Below, in pieces: positions 28,785-37,986 of a stretch of 64,000 nt of DNA. The notes beneath the pieces were generated by a model that saw only the letters and a program-made list of their open reading frames with translations, did not search any database and was not told where the DNA came from. A program made the translations under genes and the position numbers. Location of the stretch: NCBI GenBank assembly GCA_017508245.1, contig JAFVZI010000014.1, forward strand, positions 124,001-188,000, read 5' to 3'. The stretch comes from Helicobacteraceae bacterium (lineage in GTDB: Bacteria > Campylobacterota > Campylobacteria > Campylobacterales > Helicobacteraceae). Numbering within the stretch: position 1 is the first letter of the stretch; each line of letters starts with the position of its first letter.

Positions 28785-29654
28785 CTATGTATCATTTCGA
28801 TATATTAATGTAACCCATTCATCTTTTGTTTTTTCTTCTACTAAATGTAATTTAAACTCATCTTTTATCAAACTTGCATATTCATCTAATATGCCAGATA
28901 ATATCAAAAAGGCATTATCATTTAATGATGATAATAGATTATGGGCTTGCTCTATAATGACTGAGGCAATGATATTTGCAACCACAATATCATACTTTCT
29001 ATTCAAAGATTCCAATGAGCCAAGCCATATGTCTGTAATTGTAGCATTATTTGCTAAAAAATTTTTCTTAGCCTCATTTATCGCTAAATCATCAATATCA
29101 CATAAACTCACACTTGCACCTAACTTATAAGCACAAAGTCCCAAGATTCCGCTTCCACAACCAACATCAAGCAATGTAGGATTCTGTTTTGATTTATCTA
29201 TACAAGATACAACTGCTTCTATACTCATAAATGTGCTTGCGTGATGTCCCGTACCAAAAGCTAAAGATGGTTCTAAAAGGATATTTATCTTGGAATCTTT
29301 TGGCTCAATCCAGCTTGGGCGTATATAAAAATCTTTACATTCTAAACCCGTTATAGATTTTTTGTAAATCTCTATATAATCTTCGACTTTATTTTGACAA
29401 ATACTATATTTAAAACAAACATCAATATGATTTATTTGACTTAAGTTTCTGCATAATTGATTTAAAAAAGGTATGAGTGTAGATTCTAGATTCTGACTTG
29501 TGCGAAGAATAATGCAAGATTCTCCATCTATAATATTTTCCTCTATTGCTTGTGATGTAAAATCAGCTATTTCACTTACAAAAATATCAAAAAAAGCACT
29601 TGGAATAATGTGCATTTCAAAATAAAACTTATCCATAATCCTGCTAAAGTTCAT
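28785..29654 (-). CDS. prmA: Ribosomal protein L11 methyltransferase
   Basis: PrmA trimethylates ribosomal protein L11 with S-adenosylmethionine. The 289-residue protein has LAFGTGHHASTFMSIEA, then the SAM motif LLDVGCGSGILGLCAYKLGA, and DIVVANIIASVIIEQ (NxxA-type motif). It overlaps cheY1 by 11 bases, matching the HP1067-HP1068-HP1069 order. Confidence 0.94.
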   Translation of the reverse strand: MNFSRIMDKFYFEMHIIPSAFFDIFVSEIADFTSQAIEENIIDGESCIILRTSQNLESTLIPFLNQLCRNLSQINHIDVCFKYSICQNKVEDYIEIYKKSITGLECKDFYIRPSWIEPKDSKINILLEPSLAFGTGHHASTFMSIEAVVSCIDKSKQNPTLLDVGCGSGILGLCAYKLGASVSLCDIDDLAINEAKKNFLANNATITDIWLGSLESLNRKYDIVVANIIASVIIEQAHNLLSSLNDNAFLILSGILDEYASLIKDEFKLHLVEEKTKDEWVTLIYRNDT

Positions 29655-30027
29655 TAACTCCTAGCACTGCTTCTAGTTTTTCTTTTAATACTTGTGGGGT
29701 AAATGGTTTTACGATATAGTTATTCACACCCGCCTTTAATGCGGTGATAACTTCTGCTTTACCGCCTTCAGTAGTGACCATAATAATTGGAATATCAGCA
29801 AATCTTTGATCGCCTTTTACTTTTTTTACCAAGTCAAGACCATTCATTTCAGGCATATTCCAATCTGTTATAAGAATATTTATACCATCTATAGTATCTA
29901 ATAATTCCCAAGCTTGTAGTCCATGTTCTGCTTCCAAAATATCTTCATATCCAAGCCTTTGGAGTGTATTTTTTATAATCCTTCTCATTGTAGAGCTATC
30001 ATCAACAACAAGCAACTTCAATGGCAT
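29644..30027 (-). CDS. cheY1: Chemotaxis response regulator CheY
   Basis: A 127-residue single-domain receiver. It has the acidic pair VVDDSSTMRRII, phosphoacceptor Asp55 in ILITDWNMPEMNGL, a Thr in MVTTEGGK, and YIVKPFTPQVLKEKL with the conserved Lys. Phospho-CheY binds the flagellar switch and changes rotation. It overlaps prmA by 11 bases. Confidence 0.96.
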   Translation of the reverse strand: MPLKLLVVDDSSTMRRIIKNTLQRLGYEDILEAEHGLQAWELLDTIDGINILITDWNMPEMNGLDLVKKVKGDQRFADIPIIMVTTEGGKAEVITALKAGVNNYIVKPFTPQVLKEKLEAVLGVNEL

Positions 30028-30076
30028 CTCCTTTTTAAAATAAACAATTCGATTGATATAATAACATATATAACTT

Positions 30077-30790
30077 TTAAGCTTTATATTTTACAAAAAT
30101 ATCTCTTAAATTTACCCAGCCTTCATAAAATGCCTTACCAACGATGACACCACTGATACATTTGCTGCCAAGTATCATCTCTAGTTCATCATCACTACGA
30201 AATCCACCACTTGCAATGGTAGGGATTTCACTAGCTTTAGCAATTTGTTTGGTAAAATCAAGGTTTATACCATTTCCTGTGCCATCTTTATTGATATCTG
30301 TGCAAATTATTGCCTCCAGTCTGCTACCTTTAAATTTACTTGCCAAAAAAATTGCACTTGTAGAATCTGTATTTGCCCAACCATCGGTTGATACATTTCC
30401 ATTTTTTGCATCAATTCCAACTGCTATTGGATATTTATCAGCCATTTCTATTACAAAATCTGGATTTTTTAGAGCGATTGAACCAAGTATTAATCTATCT
30501 ATTCCCAATGATAGATATTGCTTGATTGTATTTTCATCTCTAATGCCACCACCAAGCTCAATTTTTAGATTGCAAGATTCTCGAATCTTTTTTATCTGTT
30601 CTATATTTTTTGGACTTCCAACAAATGCCCCATTTAAATCCACTATATGCAACCATTGTGCGCCATAATCTTCAAACTCCATAGCAAATTTAAATGGCTC
30701 TCCATAAACTTTTGCACTATTCATCTCACCTTGATAAAGCCTAACTGCCATTCCATCCTTTAAATCAATCGCTGGAATCACTAACATCAC
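30077..30790 (-). CDS. hisA: HisA phosphoribosyl isomerase of histidine synthesis
   Basis: HisA converts ProFAR to PRFAR, the fourth step of histidine synthesis. The 237-residue TIM barrel has [19 protein letters not shown] with the catalytic Asp, [11 protein letters not shown] near residue 77, and [18 protein letters not shown] with the second catalytic Asp. It lies 9 bases after hisH. H. pylori lacks the pathway, so this supports a different Helicobacter species. Confidence 0.96.
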   Translation of the reverse strand: MMLVIPAIDLKDGMAVRLYQGEMNSAKVYGEPFKFAMEFEDYGAQWLHIVDLNGAFVGSPKNIEQIKKIRESCNLKIELGGGIRDENTIKQYLSLGIDRLILGSIALKNPDFVIEMADKYPIAVGIDAKNGNVSTDGWANTDSTSAIFLASKFKGSRLEAIICTDINKDGTGNGINLDFTKQIAKASEIPTIASGGFRSDDELEMILGSKCISGVIVGKAFYEGWVNLRDIFVKYKA

Positions 30791-30799
30791 ATCTCCAAA

Positions 30800-31411
30800 T
30801 TATAAATTTATAAAATTATTTAATATTTTTAATCCTGCATTTGAACTTTTTTCTGGATGAGGCTGGATACCAAATACATTATCTTTTTGAACAATAGCAC
30901 CAAAATCTTCGCCATAATTACACATAGCAAGAATATTTTCTTTGTATTTTGCTTTCACATAGTAGCTATGCACAAAATAAAAATATTCATTATTTGCAAT
31001 GCCTTTTAATAATCTCGAATCTTGTTTTATATCAATTGTATTCCAACCAATATGTGGAATCTTAAGAGTAGAATCTCTAAATTTTACAACCTCTCCACTA
31101 ATTAGTCCAAGCCCCAAATGTTCTCCAAATTCATAACTCTTATCAAATAACAGCTGCATTCCAAGACAGATTCCAAGAATCTGCTTTCCACTTTTTACAA
31201 ATAAATCAATCGCCTCATTCATATTGCTTGCTATTAAATGCTTCATTGCATTTTCAAATGCTCCAACACCAGGCAAAATGACCTTATCATAACCAGCAAT
31301 CAAATCTGCATCATGTACAATATCAATAGATACATTCTCCAACATTTGCAAAGCATTTTGGACACTCGCAAGATTCCCAATGTTATAATTTAGAATTGCA
31401 ACCTTAATCAT
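30800..31411 (-). CDS. hisH: Imidazole glycerol phosphate synthase, glutaminase subunit HisH
   Basis: HisH releases ammonia from glutamine for HisF. The 203-residue protein starts at the ATG at 31411 (MIKVAILNYNIGNLASVQNA), not at an upstream in-frame ATG inside the neighbour. The nucleophile elbow is ILGICLGMQLLFD, and IQPHPEKSSNAG gives the His-Glu pair. HisF is not in the window. Confidence 0.95.
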   Translation of the reverse strand: MIKVAILNYNIGNLASVQNALQMLENVSIDIVHDADLIAGYDKVILPGVGAFENAMKHLIASNMNEAIDLFVKSGKQILGICLGMQLLFDKSYEFGEHLGLGLISGEVVKFRDSTLKIPHIGWNTIDIKQDSRLLKGIANNEYFYFVHSYYVKAKYKENILAMCNYGEDFGAIVQKDNVFGIQPHPEKSSNAGLKILNNFINL

Positions 31412-31421
31412 CACACCAATC

Positions 31422-32345
31422 CTAATATTTATTTTTACGCTTATGATTTTCACTTACACCATAAGCAAATTTTACATAAATTGACAATCCAACAAGAAGC
31501 ATTGTAACACCGCCTGTCAAATATACAGCATACAAAAGCCTATCTGGTTGCGTGATGGTAAATTTAAACACAAGCATCAATGCCTCAATCGCTATAGCAA
31601 TGATAATTGAACCTAAAAATCGAGTCATAGTTTTATGGACTGCTCTATGATTTTCATTTGCACCCCTACCTAATACTTCTTCTTCAAATATAGCTTTGAC
31701 AAGGTCAAAAATAGCAAGCGAAAGGGTAAGTAAAATGGTAGATTCAAATACATCTTTTATATCAAGGCTTTTAAAATTCTCCATTGCAACAATCAAGCTC
31801 CAAACACCTTTTGAAAGCAACAATAACGCAACAATTGATAGCAATGCAGATAAAATCGCATAAATAAACATACTAAATTTTGAAAAATAGCTATATAAAG
31901 CAGGTGACAGTGAGAGAGATAGGGCATCTTCTAACAATATATCAATACAAGCTATACATATCAATTTATTTTTATTATCATATACCGGATAAGACGCAGT
32001 TACTACCAGCTTCCCACCTATTTTTGAAGGATATGGGTCTGTTATCACAATTCGCCTTTCTTTTATGCTTTCATAATAATATGGCCTATTTAAACAATCA
32101 GAATCTACAAATTCATCAATTTGTTTTTTGTTAGATATTCCATCTAATAAGATTCCGTTTTCATCAAGTATATAAAGTGCATTAAACATTTTTATTTCAT
32201 TATGGATTCTAATCATTCCGTTTCGGACTTGATTGATACTCATGTTTGGCATATAGTTTTTTATATTTTGCTCAAAAATAAAATTCATATAGGCTCGTAT
32301 CTCATATCTTAGCTTTGAATACATAGCAATGTCTCTTGAAAGCAA
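31422..32345 (-). CDS. PDC/Cache-type sensor domain with membrane helices and no output domain
   Basis: A 307-residue protein. Residues 1-145 resemble a PDC/Cache ligand-binding domain: LDENGILLDGISN and DCLNRPYYYESI, then TDPYPSKIGGKLVVTASYPV. Four to five helices follow (about 155-175, 195-215, 240-260, 272-290). No HAMP, methyl-accepting, kinase or GGDEF output is present. The start is a TTG at 32345 with a perfect AGGAGG six bases upstream. It may signal through a partner or act as a receptor-like membrane protein. Function unknown. Confidence 0.7.
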   Translation of the reverse strand: MLSRDIAMYSKLRYEIRAYMNFIFEQNIKNYMPNMSINQVRNGMIRIHNEIKMFNALYILDENGILLDGISNKKQIDEFVDSDCLNRPYYYESIKERRIVITDPYPSKIGGKLVVTASYPVYDNKNKLICIACIDILLEDALSLSLSPALYSYFSKFSMFIYAILSALLSIVALLLLSKGVWSLIVAMENFKSLDIKDVFESTILLTLSLAIFDLVKAIFEEEVLGRGANENHRAVHKTMTRFLGSIIIAIAIEALMLVFKFTITQPDRLLYAVYLTGGVTMLLVGLSIYVKFAYGVSENHKRKNKY

Positions 32346-32355
32346 TCAAAACCTC

Positions 32356-33141
32356 CTATAATCTATCTAATTCTTGCATAATAGAATCTCTAAATATATC
32401 TGTATAATTTTTATCTCGTGGAATCTTATCAAAAAAAGTATTTAGCAAAGAAGCGTAATCTTCTATGCTTATCTTATCTTGTAATAACAAATATTTCAAA
32501 AATAACCAATAAGTATTCAATACATCGCTTTGACAATAATCATTTATCTTTTGTATCTCACCTTCATAATACAATCTAAATACATCATCACCACTTGTAT
32601 CAAATTTACCGGGAATATTTGCCATCTTGCAAACTGCATCAAGACGCATAGCCCTTGCAGCACCAAAAAAACTGAGACAATCAAGCAAATCTATATGAAA
32701 ATTTTCACTATAACGACTGCGATAATTATCCCATTTGTTTTTATTGTATTTTGTATTTTCAACCTCAAAGTAAGCATTGGCATTGAGATTATATTTCATC
32801 GCTCTAAGCATAATAAGCGGAATATCAAAAGCCCTGCCATTAAAGCTCACTAATTTTGGATTGTGCTTATTAAAATAAAATAAAAAATCGCTTATTATTT
32901 CTTGCTCGCTCAGCCCCTCTTTGTAATTGCCAACTTTTATAAAATTGCAATTATCATCGCAAATCACGGCAGATATAGAGATGATTTTATGAAATGGAAG
33001 CGGCAAAAATGAACTACCATTTAAATTTTCTTGTGCCTTAAATGCCATCTCACATACTTCTATGTCATTACCACCATAATCATAAATTTTTCTCAAAAGC
33101 TCTACATCTGGAATACTCTCACAATCAAAAACACAAATCAT
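32356..33141 (-). CDS. 3'-5' exonuclease related to the PolB proofreading domain
   Basis: About 261 residues from the ATG at 33141 (MICVFDCESIPDVELLRKIY), preceded by GAGGGCG. FDCESIP is the first exonuclease motif (DxE), LVSFNGRAFDIPLI holds the second Asp, and YCQSDVLNTYWLFL the third Asp. This matches the predicted PolB-like exonuclease family (DNA_pol_B_exo2). It is a stand-alone nuclease, probably in DNA repair or tRNA/RNA trimming. The stop lies 10 bases before the PDC-protein start. Confidence 0.82.
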   Translation of the reverse strand: MICVFDCESIPDVELLRKIYDYGGNDIEVCEMAFKAQENLNGSSFLPLPFHKIISISAVICDDNCNFIKVGNYKEGLSEQEIISDFLFYFNKHNPKLVSFNGRAFDIPLIMLRAMKYNLNANAYFEVENTKYNKNKWDNYRSRYSENFHIDLLDCLSFFGAARAMRLDAVCKMANIPGKFDTSGDDVFRLYYEGEIQKINDYCQSDVLNTYWLFLKYLLLQDKISIEDYASLLNTFFDKIPRDKNYTDIFRDSIMQELDRL

Positions 33142-33185
33142 AATCGCCCTCTTATTCAAAAATATTTTCAAGATTCTAATCTAAA

Positions 33186-33191
33186 TATAAT
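33186..33191 (+). promoter_or_regulatory. Putative -10 element of the glycan cluster
   Basis: TATAAT lies 41 bases upstream of the methyltransferase ATG at 33232, with AGGAGA as ribosome site. The three genes that follow are close together, so this may drive the whole switchable cluster. Confidence 0.45.
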
Positions 33192-33231
33192 AGAATCTAA
33201 ATTCAAATTCGAAATAAAATATAGGAGAGAT

Positions 33232-33951
33232 ATGAAATTTTTAAGAAAAATAAAAACAATGTTTGTAAATATACAAAAATTGATGATTAGAAAAACAAAT
33301 CCACCACAATGGCACAATCTACGACGGTTAGAGCCGATTTCTAAAGTATTTGGATTTGATAGAGGGACACCCATTGATAGAATATATACAAATGATTTTT
33401 TGGGAAAAAATAAGCATCACATTAAAGGTATTGTATGTGAAATCGCAGAATCTACATATACAAGACAATTTGGCAATAATGTTATAAAAGCAGAGGTTTT
33501 GCATTATACAAATGATAATCCAAATGCAACAATCATCGGTGATTTAACAAAATACGAGAATCTCCCAAAAGATTATCTTGATTGTTTCATTTGCACTGTT
33601 ACATTAAATTTTATATACGATTACAAAGAGGCAATACGCGGGATTTTTCATATGCTCAAACCCGAAGGAGTGGCTTTGGTGAGTGTCTGTGGGCTTGTCC
33701 AAATATCAAGATATGATTATCAAAGATGGGGAGATTATCATAGATTTAGCGATATGGGAATAAAAAAAGACTTTGAAGAAATATTTGGAAATGAGATAGA
33801 AGTCAGCACCTATGGCAATGTATTGGCTGCAGTGGCAGAATTACACGGGATTGCAGGCGAGGAATTAAGCAAAGATGAAATTTTTTATCACGACTCAGAT
33901 TATCAAATATTAATCACCATCGTCGCAAAAAAGACAGATAAAAAATCTTGA
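33232..33951 (+). CDS. SAM-dependent methyltransferase of a glycan cluster
   Basis: A 239-residue protein from the ATG at 33232, behind AGGAGA. It resembles class I methyltransferases found with glycosyltransferases. IVCEIAES stands where the SAM-binding strand is expected, but without the usual GxGxG. TIIGDLTKYENLPKDYLDCF gives the Asp that often contacts SAM, and a type-11-like core follows (GIFHMLKPEGVALVSVCGL). The loss of glycines suggests a divergent fold member. It is followed after 10 bases by the phase-variable deacetylase gene. Confidence 0.72.
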   Translation: MKFLRKIKTMFVNIQKLMIRKTNPPQWHNLRRLEPISKVFGFDRGTPIDRIYTNDFLGKNKHHIKGIVCEIAESTYTRQFGNNVIKAEVLHYTNDNPNATIIGDLTKYENLPKDYLDCFICTVTLNFIYDYKEAIRGIFHMLKPEGVALVSVCGLVQISRYDYQRWGDYHRFSDMGIKKDFEEIFGNEIEVSTYGNVLAAVAELHGIAGEELSKDEIFYHDSDYQILITIVAKKTDKKS

Positions 33952-33961
33952 AAGGAACAAT

Positions 33962-34961
33962 ATGAAACAACAAATAAAAGCTATTTTAAATAGTAGGGGG
34001 GGGGCTGTTAGAGAGTTTTAGAAAAAATATTTTTGAAGGCAAGTGTATAATTTTTATGCTACATAAAATAGCTCCTATAGATTCAAACAAACTTCTTCCA
34101 AATGAAAATATGAAAATCAGTCCAGATTATCTAGAATCTTTTATTATAAATTTGAAGAATAATGGCTACAAATTTATCTCTATTGATGAATTAATAAATC
34201 ATCTAAAAAATCACACTCTACAAAAGAAAAGTATTTGCATTACAATTGATGATGGATATAAAGATAATCTCACTTATGGATTTAATATTTTCAAAAAACA
34301 TAAGATTCCATTTTGCATTTATACTTGTGCTTCATTTTTGGAGAGAAAGGCAAATATGTGGTGGTTTGGGCTTGAAGATTATCTATTACAACATTCAAAT
34401 ATATTTTTTAATAATGAAAAAATACAACTCAATACAAAAAATGAAAAAAATATAGCATTTTTGAAGATTCGAGATTACCTCATATCAAAAATCAACGAAT
34501 ATGAAAATGCAAAAAATGCAATGCAAGAAATGGGCATAGATTATGATGCAGACAAATACAATGATTTGGCACTAAGTTATGATGATATAGAATTTATGCT
34601 AAATGACAAAGATAATCTAATGACACTCGGGCATCACACATATTCCCATCCTATTTTCAATAACATAAATGACGAAGTGATAAAAAATGACATAACAAAA
34701 GCAAATGATATTTTTAATAATCATTTTGGATTCATTCCAAAGCATTTTGCATATCCATTTGGTGGCAAAATAGAAGTATCAAAAAAACATTTTGAATTGA
34801 TAGAGAGTTTAGGTTTTTGTAGTGCTACTACAACGAGACACGGAAGCATATTTGATAAACATAGCAAATATCTTTATGCACTTCCTAGAATCTTTTTAAA
34901 GGATAATTTTGATATGAATACGATATTTGATTTTCGAAAAAAACAAGTAGTATCGGATTAA
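33962..34961 (+). CDS. Polysaccharide deacetylase (NodB type), phase-variable, OFF in this copy
   Basis: The gene starts at the ATG at 33962, behind AAAGGA. A G9 tract at 33996-34004 makes the reading stop at a TAG at 34119. With eight (or eleven) G the frame enters the downstream open stretch (ATG 34056). It then reads GLLESFRKNIFEGKCIIFM and continues as a NodB-like domain: SICITIDDGYKDN (catalytic Asp-Asp), TLGHHTYSHPIF (H-x3-H metal ligands) and FAYPFGGKIEV. ON protein about 332 residues. NodB enzymes remove N-acetyl groups from surface sugars. In the OFF state an internal start at 34056 would lose the first strand. Confidence 0.85.
33996..34004 (+). repeat. G9 homopolymer tract, frame switch of the deacetylase gene
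   Basis: Nine G in codons 12-15 of the ORF starting at 33962. Removal of one G, or addition of two, restores frame. Confidence 0.92.
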
Positions 34962-34970
34962 AGGATAAAA

Positions 34971-35803
34971 ATGAAATATTTGATAAAAGATACATTAAGA
35001 CCAATATATCACTATGCGACAAATAAATATCACACAAGAGATATTTATGCCATATTTGATAAGTTGGGGGGGGGGCAGAAAGATATAAAGAAAAGAGAAA
35101 TATCAAATTTATGGATTTGGTATTTGATATTCCCGATAATTTAAGTTTTATCTATCAAATAAAAGAAATTTTTGGCGATGAGATATACAAATTTGATACA
35201 AAAAAACAAAAGCCCACTATCATTGATTGTGGTGCAAATGTGGGTGTAAGCACGCTTTATTTCAAAAAACTATACAAAGATGCAGAAATTTATGCATTTG
35301 AGGCTGACAAAAAGATATTTCGATATTTAGAACAAAACACAAAAAATAATTCTGCAAACGATATAAAACTATACAACAAAGCAATATGGATTGATAATGA
35401 TGGAATCTATTTTGCAAGTGATGGTGCCGATGGCGGACATATAACACTAGATTCTAAAAATGCACAAAAAATAGATTCTATTCGTTTAAAGGACATTCTC
35501 TCAAAGCATAGCAATATTGACTTTTTGAAGCTTGACATCGAAGGTGCGGAAAACGAAGTGATGGTAGATTGCAAAGATTCTCTACATAATATCCAAAATA
35601 TATTTATCGAATACCATCAAAAATATGACAAATCACAGAATCTAGGCGAGATTATAAATATTTTAGATAAAGCAAATTTTAGAATCTACCTAGAAAATAT
35701 CACAAAACGCAAATCACCATTTTACAAGAATCTAAGTCAAAAATACAGCGACTGTGAATTTGAATTGCAAGTAAATATTTTTGCATTTAAAAATCAAAGC
35801 TAG
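34971..35803 (+). CDS. FkbM-family methyltransferase, phase-variable, OFF in this copy
   Basis: An ATG at 34971 with AAAGGA starts the gene. A G10 tract at 35066-35075 then shifts the reading, and it ends at a TAA about 60 bases downstream of the tract. With eleven (or eight) G the frame runs GGGAERYKEKRNIKFMDLVF into the long ORF from 35111. That part has TIIDCGANVGVSTLYFKKLY (SAM site), IYAFEADKK, and FLKLDIEGAENEVM, typical of FkbM. ON protein about 277 residues. FkbM enzymes O-methylate sugars or polyketides, so a surface glycan is the likely target. Confidence 0.87.
35066..35075 (+). repeat. G10 homopolymer tract, frame switch of the FkbM gene
   Basis: Ten G after codon 31 of the ORF starting at 34971. 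Addition of one G or loss of two restores frame. Confidence 0.92.
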
Positions 35804-35805
35804 AG

Positions 35806-36231
35806 ATTCCTCCAATCCTAGCAATCCGCGTTTATATCAATTCCTGCACCGTGCTAGTAAGAATATTATTGCTATCTATGAAGTAATGATAGGGAATTGT
35901 CATAGATATTGGATTTTTAGATATTGCATTTCTGCTGCTTATGCTAGCATCTTTTGCTTATCTAAAATCTTTGCAATAGTTTTTGGTTGTATCGCCATAA
36001 GTTTTGACCTCACCACTTGGAATCTTGCATAAACACTTCCATATGATTTCTTGAAACAAACTCCATTCTTGGCAAACAAAGCTCTAAAATATTTGGATTC
36101 TACCTTGCAAAATACCTATCAAACCATTTTGCATTTAGCAAAACCTCAAAAAAATATAACCTTATCAATAAGGACTAAATCTTTGTATTTAGCAGAATCC
36201 CTATCATCCCTTTTTCATATCATAATTGCAT
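35806..36231 (-). pseudogene. ogt: Relic of an O6-alkylguanine-DNA alkyltransferase (ogt) gene
   Basis: No intact frame remains, but pieces of the family occur in order on the minus strand. LLNAKWFDRYFA is interrupted by a stop, FQEIIWKCLCKIPSGEVKTY then continues into GDTTK in another frame, and KNPISMTIPYHYFIDSNN follows in a third. The catalytic PCHR motif has become PYHY (35894-35880). It has several stops and at least two frame changes. The relic fills most of the 550-base gap between the FkbM and comFC genes; 36232-36354 shows nothing further. Confidence 0.8.
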
Positions 36232-36354
36232 TTTGAATTTTATCTATCTTTGAAATACAAGGCAATGAAATATATGTTATCGCTTGACCAAACTTTCTAA
36301 AAAAGATGAATAACAATCGCTATTGTCATAGGATAATTATTTGCGATAATCATT

Positions 36355-36930
36355 TTAGATTCTTGCATCACTCAATGTAAGAGCAAACAAAACATTTACT
36401 CCGCTTTTTCTTAAAACTTCCCTGGCCTCTTTTATGCTTAATCCTGTTGTGATTACGTCATCAAACAAAACTACATTAATATTTCCCTTGCCACTATAAA
36501 CAAAATCTTTTTTATTAGATTCTCTATATGCTAGAGATTTTCCTGCATAGCAAATATTATTGTTTGCAATCAAAGTCCCAAACAAAGGGTTAAAAATACT
36601 ATCAAATTCTTTTATAATCACGCCACAATGTGAATAATATTTTTTTACTCTATCATCAATCCCAATGCTAAAAATATTAAGAGAATCTGACAAATCTCCA
36701 ACTTCATCTCTAAAATACAAAAATGCCTTTCTAGCTAGAATCTTATAGATTCTACTACCTATCAAACTATATTTACTTCTTAATAAATATTCTACATCTT
36801 GATAACCAAAAAAACTATACACGACAAAATCATCATAACTTCTACGCTTTTTAGGAGAAATGACGAGCTTTTTATCGCAAGATTTACATATCAATTTCGC
36901 ACTTAGATTCTGACACAAAAGGCATCTCAC
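36355..36930 (-). CDS. ComFC-type phosphoribosyltransferase-like competence protein
   Basis: A 191-residue protein with an N-terminal four-Cys zinc finger (CLLCQNLSAKLICKSCDKKL) and a C-terminal PRPP-binding loop, VVLFDDVITTGLSIKEA. ComF proteins help process incoming single-stranded DNA in natural transformation. The GTG start at 36930 overlaps the tmk stop. It matches HP1473 in the HP1473-HP1480 order. Confidence 0.87.
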   Translation of the reverse strand: MRCLLCQNLSAKLICKSCDKKLVISPKKRRSYDDFVVYSFFGYQDVEYLLRSKYSLIGSRIYKILARKAFLYFRDEVGDLSDSLNIFSIGIDDRVKKYYSHCGVIIKEFDSIFNPLFGTLIANNNICYAGKSLAYRESNKKDFVYSGKGNINVVLFDDVITTGLSIKEAREVLRKSGVNVLFALTLSDARI

Positions 36931-37490
36931 ATCAATTCTCGTATTTTTGAATCAATGATTTGTGCGATTTCATCTTTGCCTTTATTGCAAGGTATAGATA
37001 TATGCCTAAGCTTTAGAATCTCTACAATATCAAATATCTTTTTTTGGACTTCTAAAAGATTCTCAATCCCAATATTTTCTATATCATCCAAAATCTTAGA
37101 GCTAAGCCTATCTTGCAATATTTCCTTATTTGTTTCTAATATCACGACTAAATCTGGTTTTTGTGCTATCGATAGATTTATCTTTAAAAGCAAATCAAAA
37201 TCCAGCGAAGAGCAATAAGCAACTCCGCTTATAAAACTCCTATCGCTTATTATCAATTTATCTTTGTTTGGCGATATTACTTCTTTTGTATGATTTGCCC
37301 TATCACTCATAAACAACAATGCTTGTGTTGCATTATCTAAGTTGCTATGTAAGGCTAGCTCTCTTATTTGCATACCAAAAGTGCTTGAACTTGGCTCTTT
37401 TGTAAAGATTGCATTTTTGTATTTTTTGCTTAAAAGCTCTATTTGTGTGCTTTTTCCACTTGTATCAATACCTTCTAAGACTATATACAT
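36927..37490 (-). CDS. tmk: Thymidylate kinase
   Basis: Tmk phosphorylates dTMP to dTDP. The 187-residue protein starts at the ATG at 37490 with GGAG upstream, one base after the coaD stop. The P-loop is LEGIDTSGKSTQIELL, then FTKEPSSSTFG, and SDRSFISGVAYCSS is the DRx substrate motif. A second, longer start inside coaD is not needed. Confidence 0.94.
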   Translation of the reverse strand: MYIVLEGIDTSGKSTQIELLSKKYKNAIFTKEPSSSTFGMQIRELALHSNLDNATQALLFMSDRANHTKEVISPNKDKLIISDRSFISGVAYCSSLDFDLLLKINLSIAQKPDLVVILETNKEILQDRLSSKILDDIENIGIENLLEVQKKIFDIVEILKLRHISIPCNKGKDEIAQIIDSKIRELM

Positions 37491-37491
37491 A

Positions 37492-37983
37492 TCAATCTCC
37501 ATCAATACAAAAATTGGATTTGATATATTTATATGCTTCTTTTGGCACTAAATGCTCTATATCATAGCTATACATGAGTATAGACCTAACCACACTTGAA
37601 CTAATAAATATATTTTTTAATGTAGGCATAAAATATATAGTCTCCAAGCTTTTATTTAGTGAAGAGTTTGCATATCCCATCTGCAATTCATACTCAAAAT
37701 CACCAACAGCTCGAAGTCCTCGCACCAAAATATGAGATTTTTTTTGTTTTGCAAAATCTGCTAAAAGGCAAGAAAATGGCTCTATTGTCACATTATTGAT
37801 TTCTTTTGTTGCAAGTTTTAACATTGCTACTCTATGCTCAAGGCTAAACATGGGATTTTTTTTGCTGGATTCTGCTACTGCAACTATCAATTTTTCAAAG
37901 ATTCCACAACTTCGTCTAATAATATCTAAATGTCCATTTGTAACGGGGTCAAAAGTCCCCGGATATATAGCAATTTTATTCAA
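37492..37983 (-). CDS. coaD: Phosphopantetheine adenylyltransferase
   Basis: CoaD adds AMP to 4'-phosphopantetheine, the penultimate step of coenzyme A synthesis. The 163-residue protein has [20 protein letters not shown] (the TxGH nucleotidyltransferase motif) and [11 protein letters not shown] near residue 128. [15 protein letters not shown] is also canonical. coaE, the final enzyme, is at 58.4 kb. Confidence 0.97.
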   Translation of the reverse strand: MNKIAIYPGTFDPVTNGHLDIIRRSCGIFEKLIVAVAESSKKNPMFSLEHRVAMLKLATKEINNVTIEPFSCLLADFAKQKKSHILVRGLRAVGDFEYELQMGYANSSLNKSLETIYFMPTLKNIFISSSVVRSILMYSYDIEHLVPKEAYKYIKSNFCIDGD

Positions 37984-37986
37984 TAA

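Noticed and set aside
30144-30668. 174-codon ORF on the plus strand opposite hisA
   Set aside because: It mirrors a well-conserved gene and shows no domain or start signal.
35804-36236. Plus-strand ORFs of 83 and 61 codons in the gap before comFC
   Set aside because: The minus strand of the same DNA carries ordered alkyltransferase fragments, so these are shadows of the relic.
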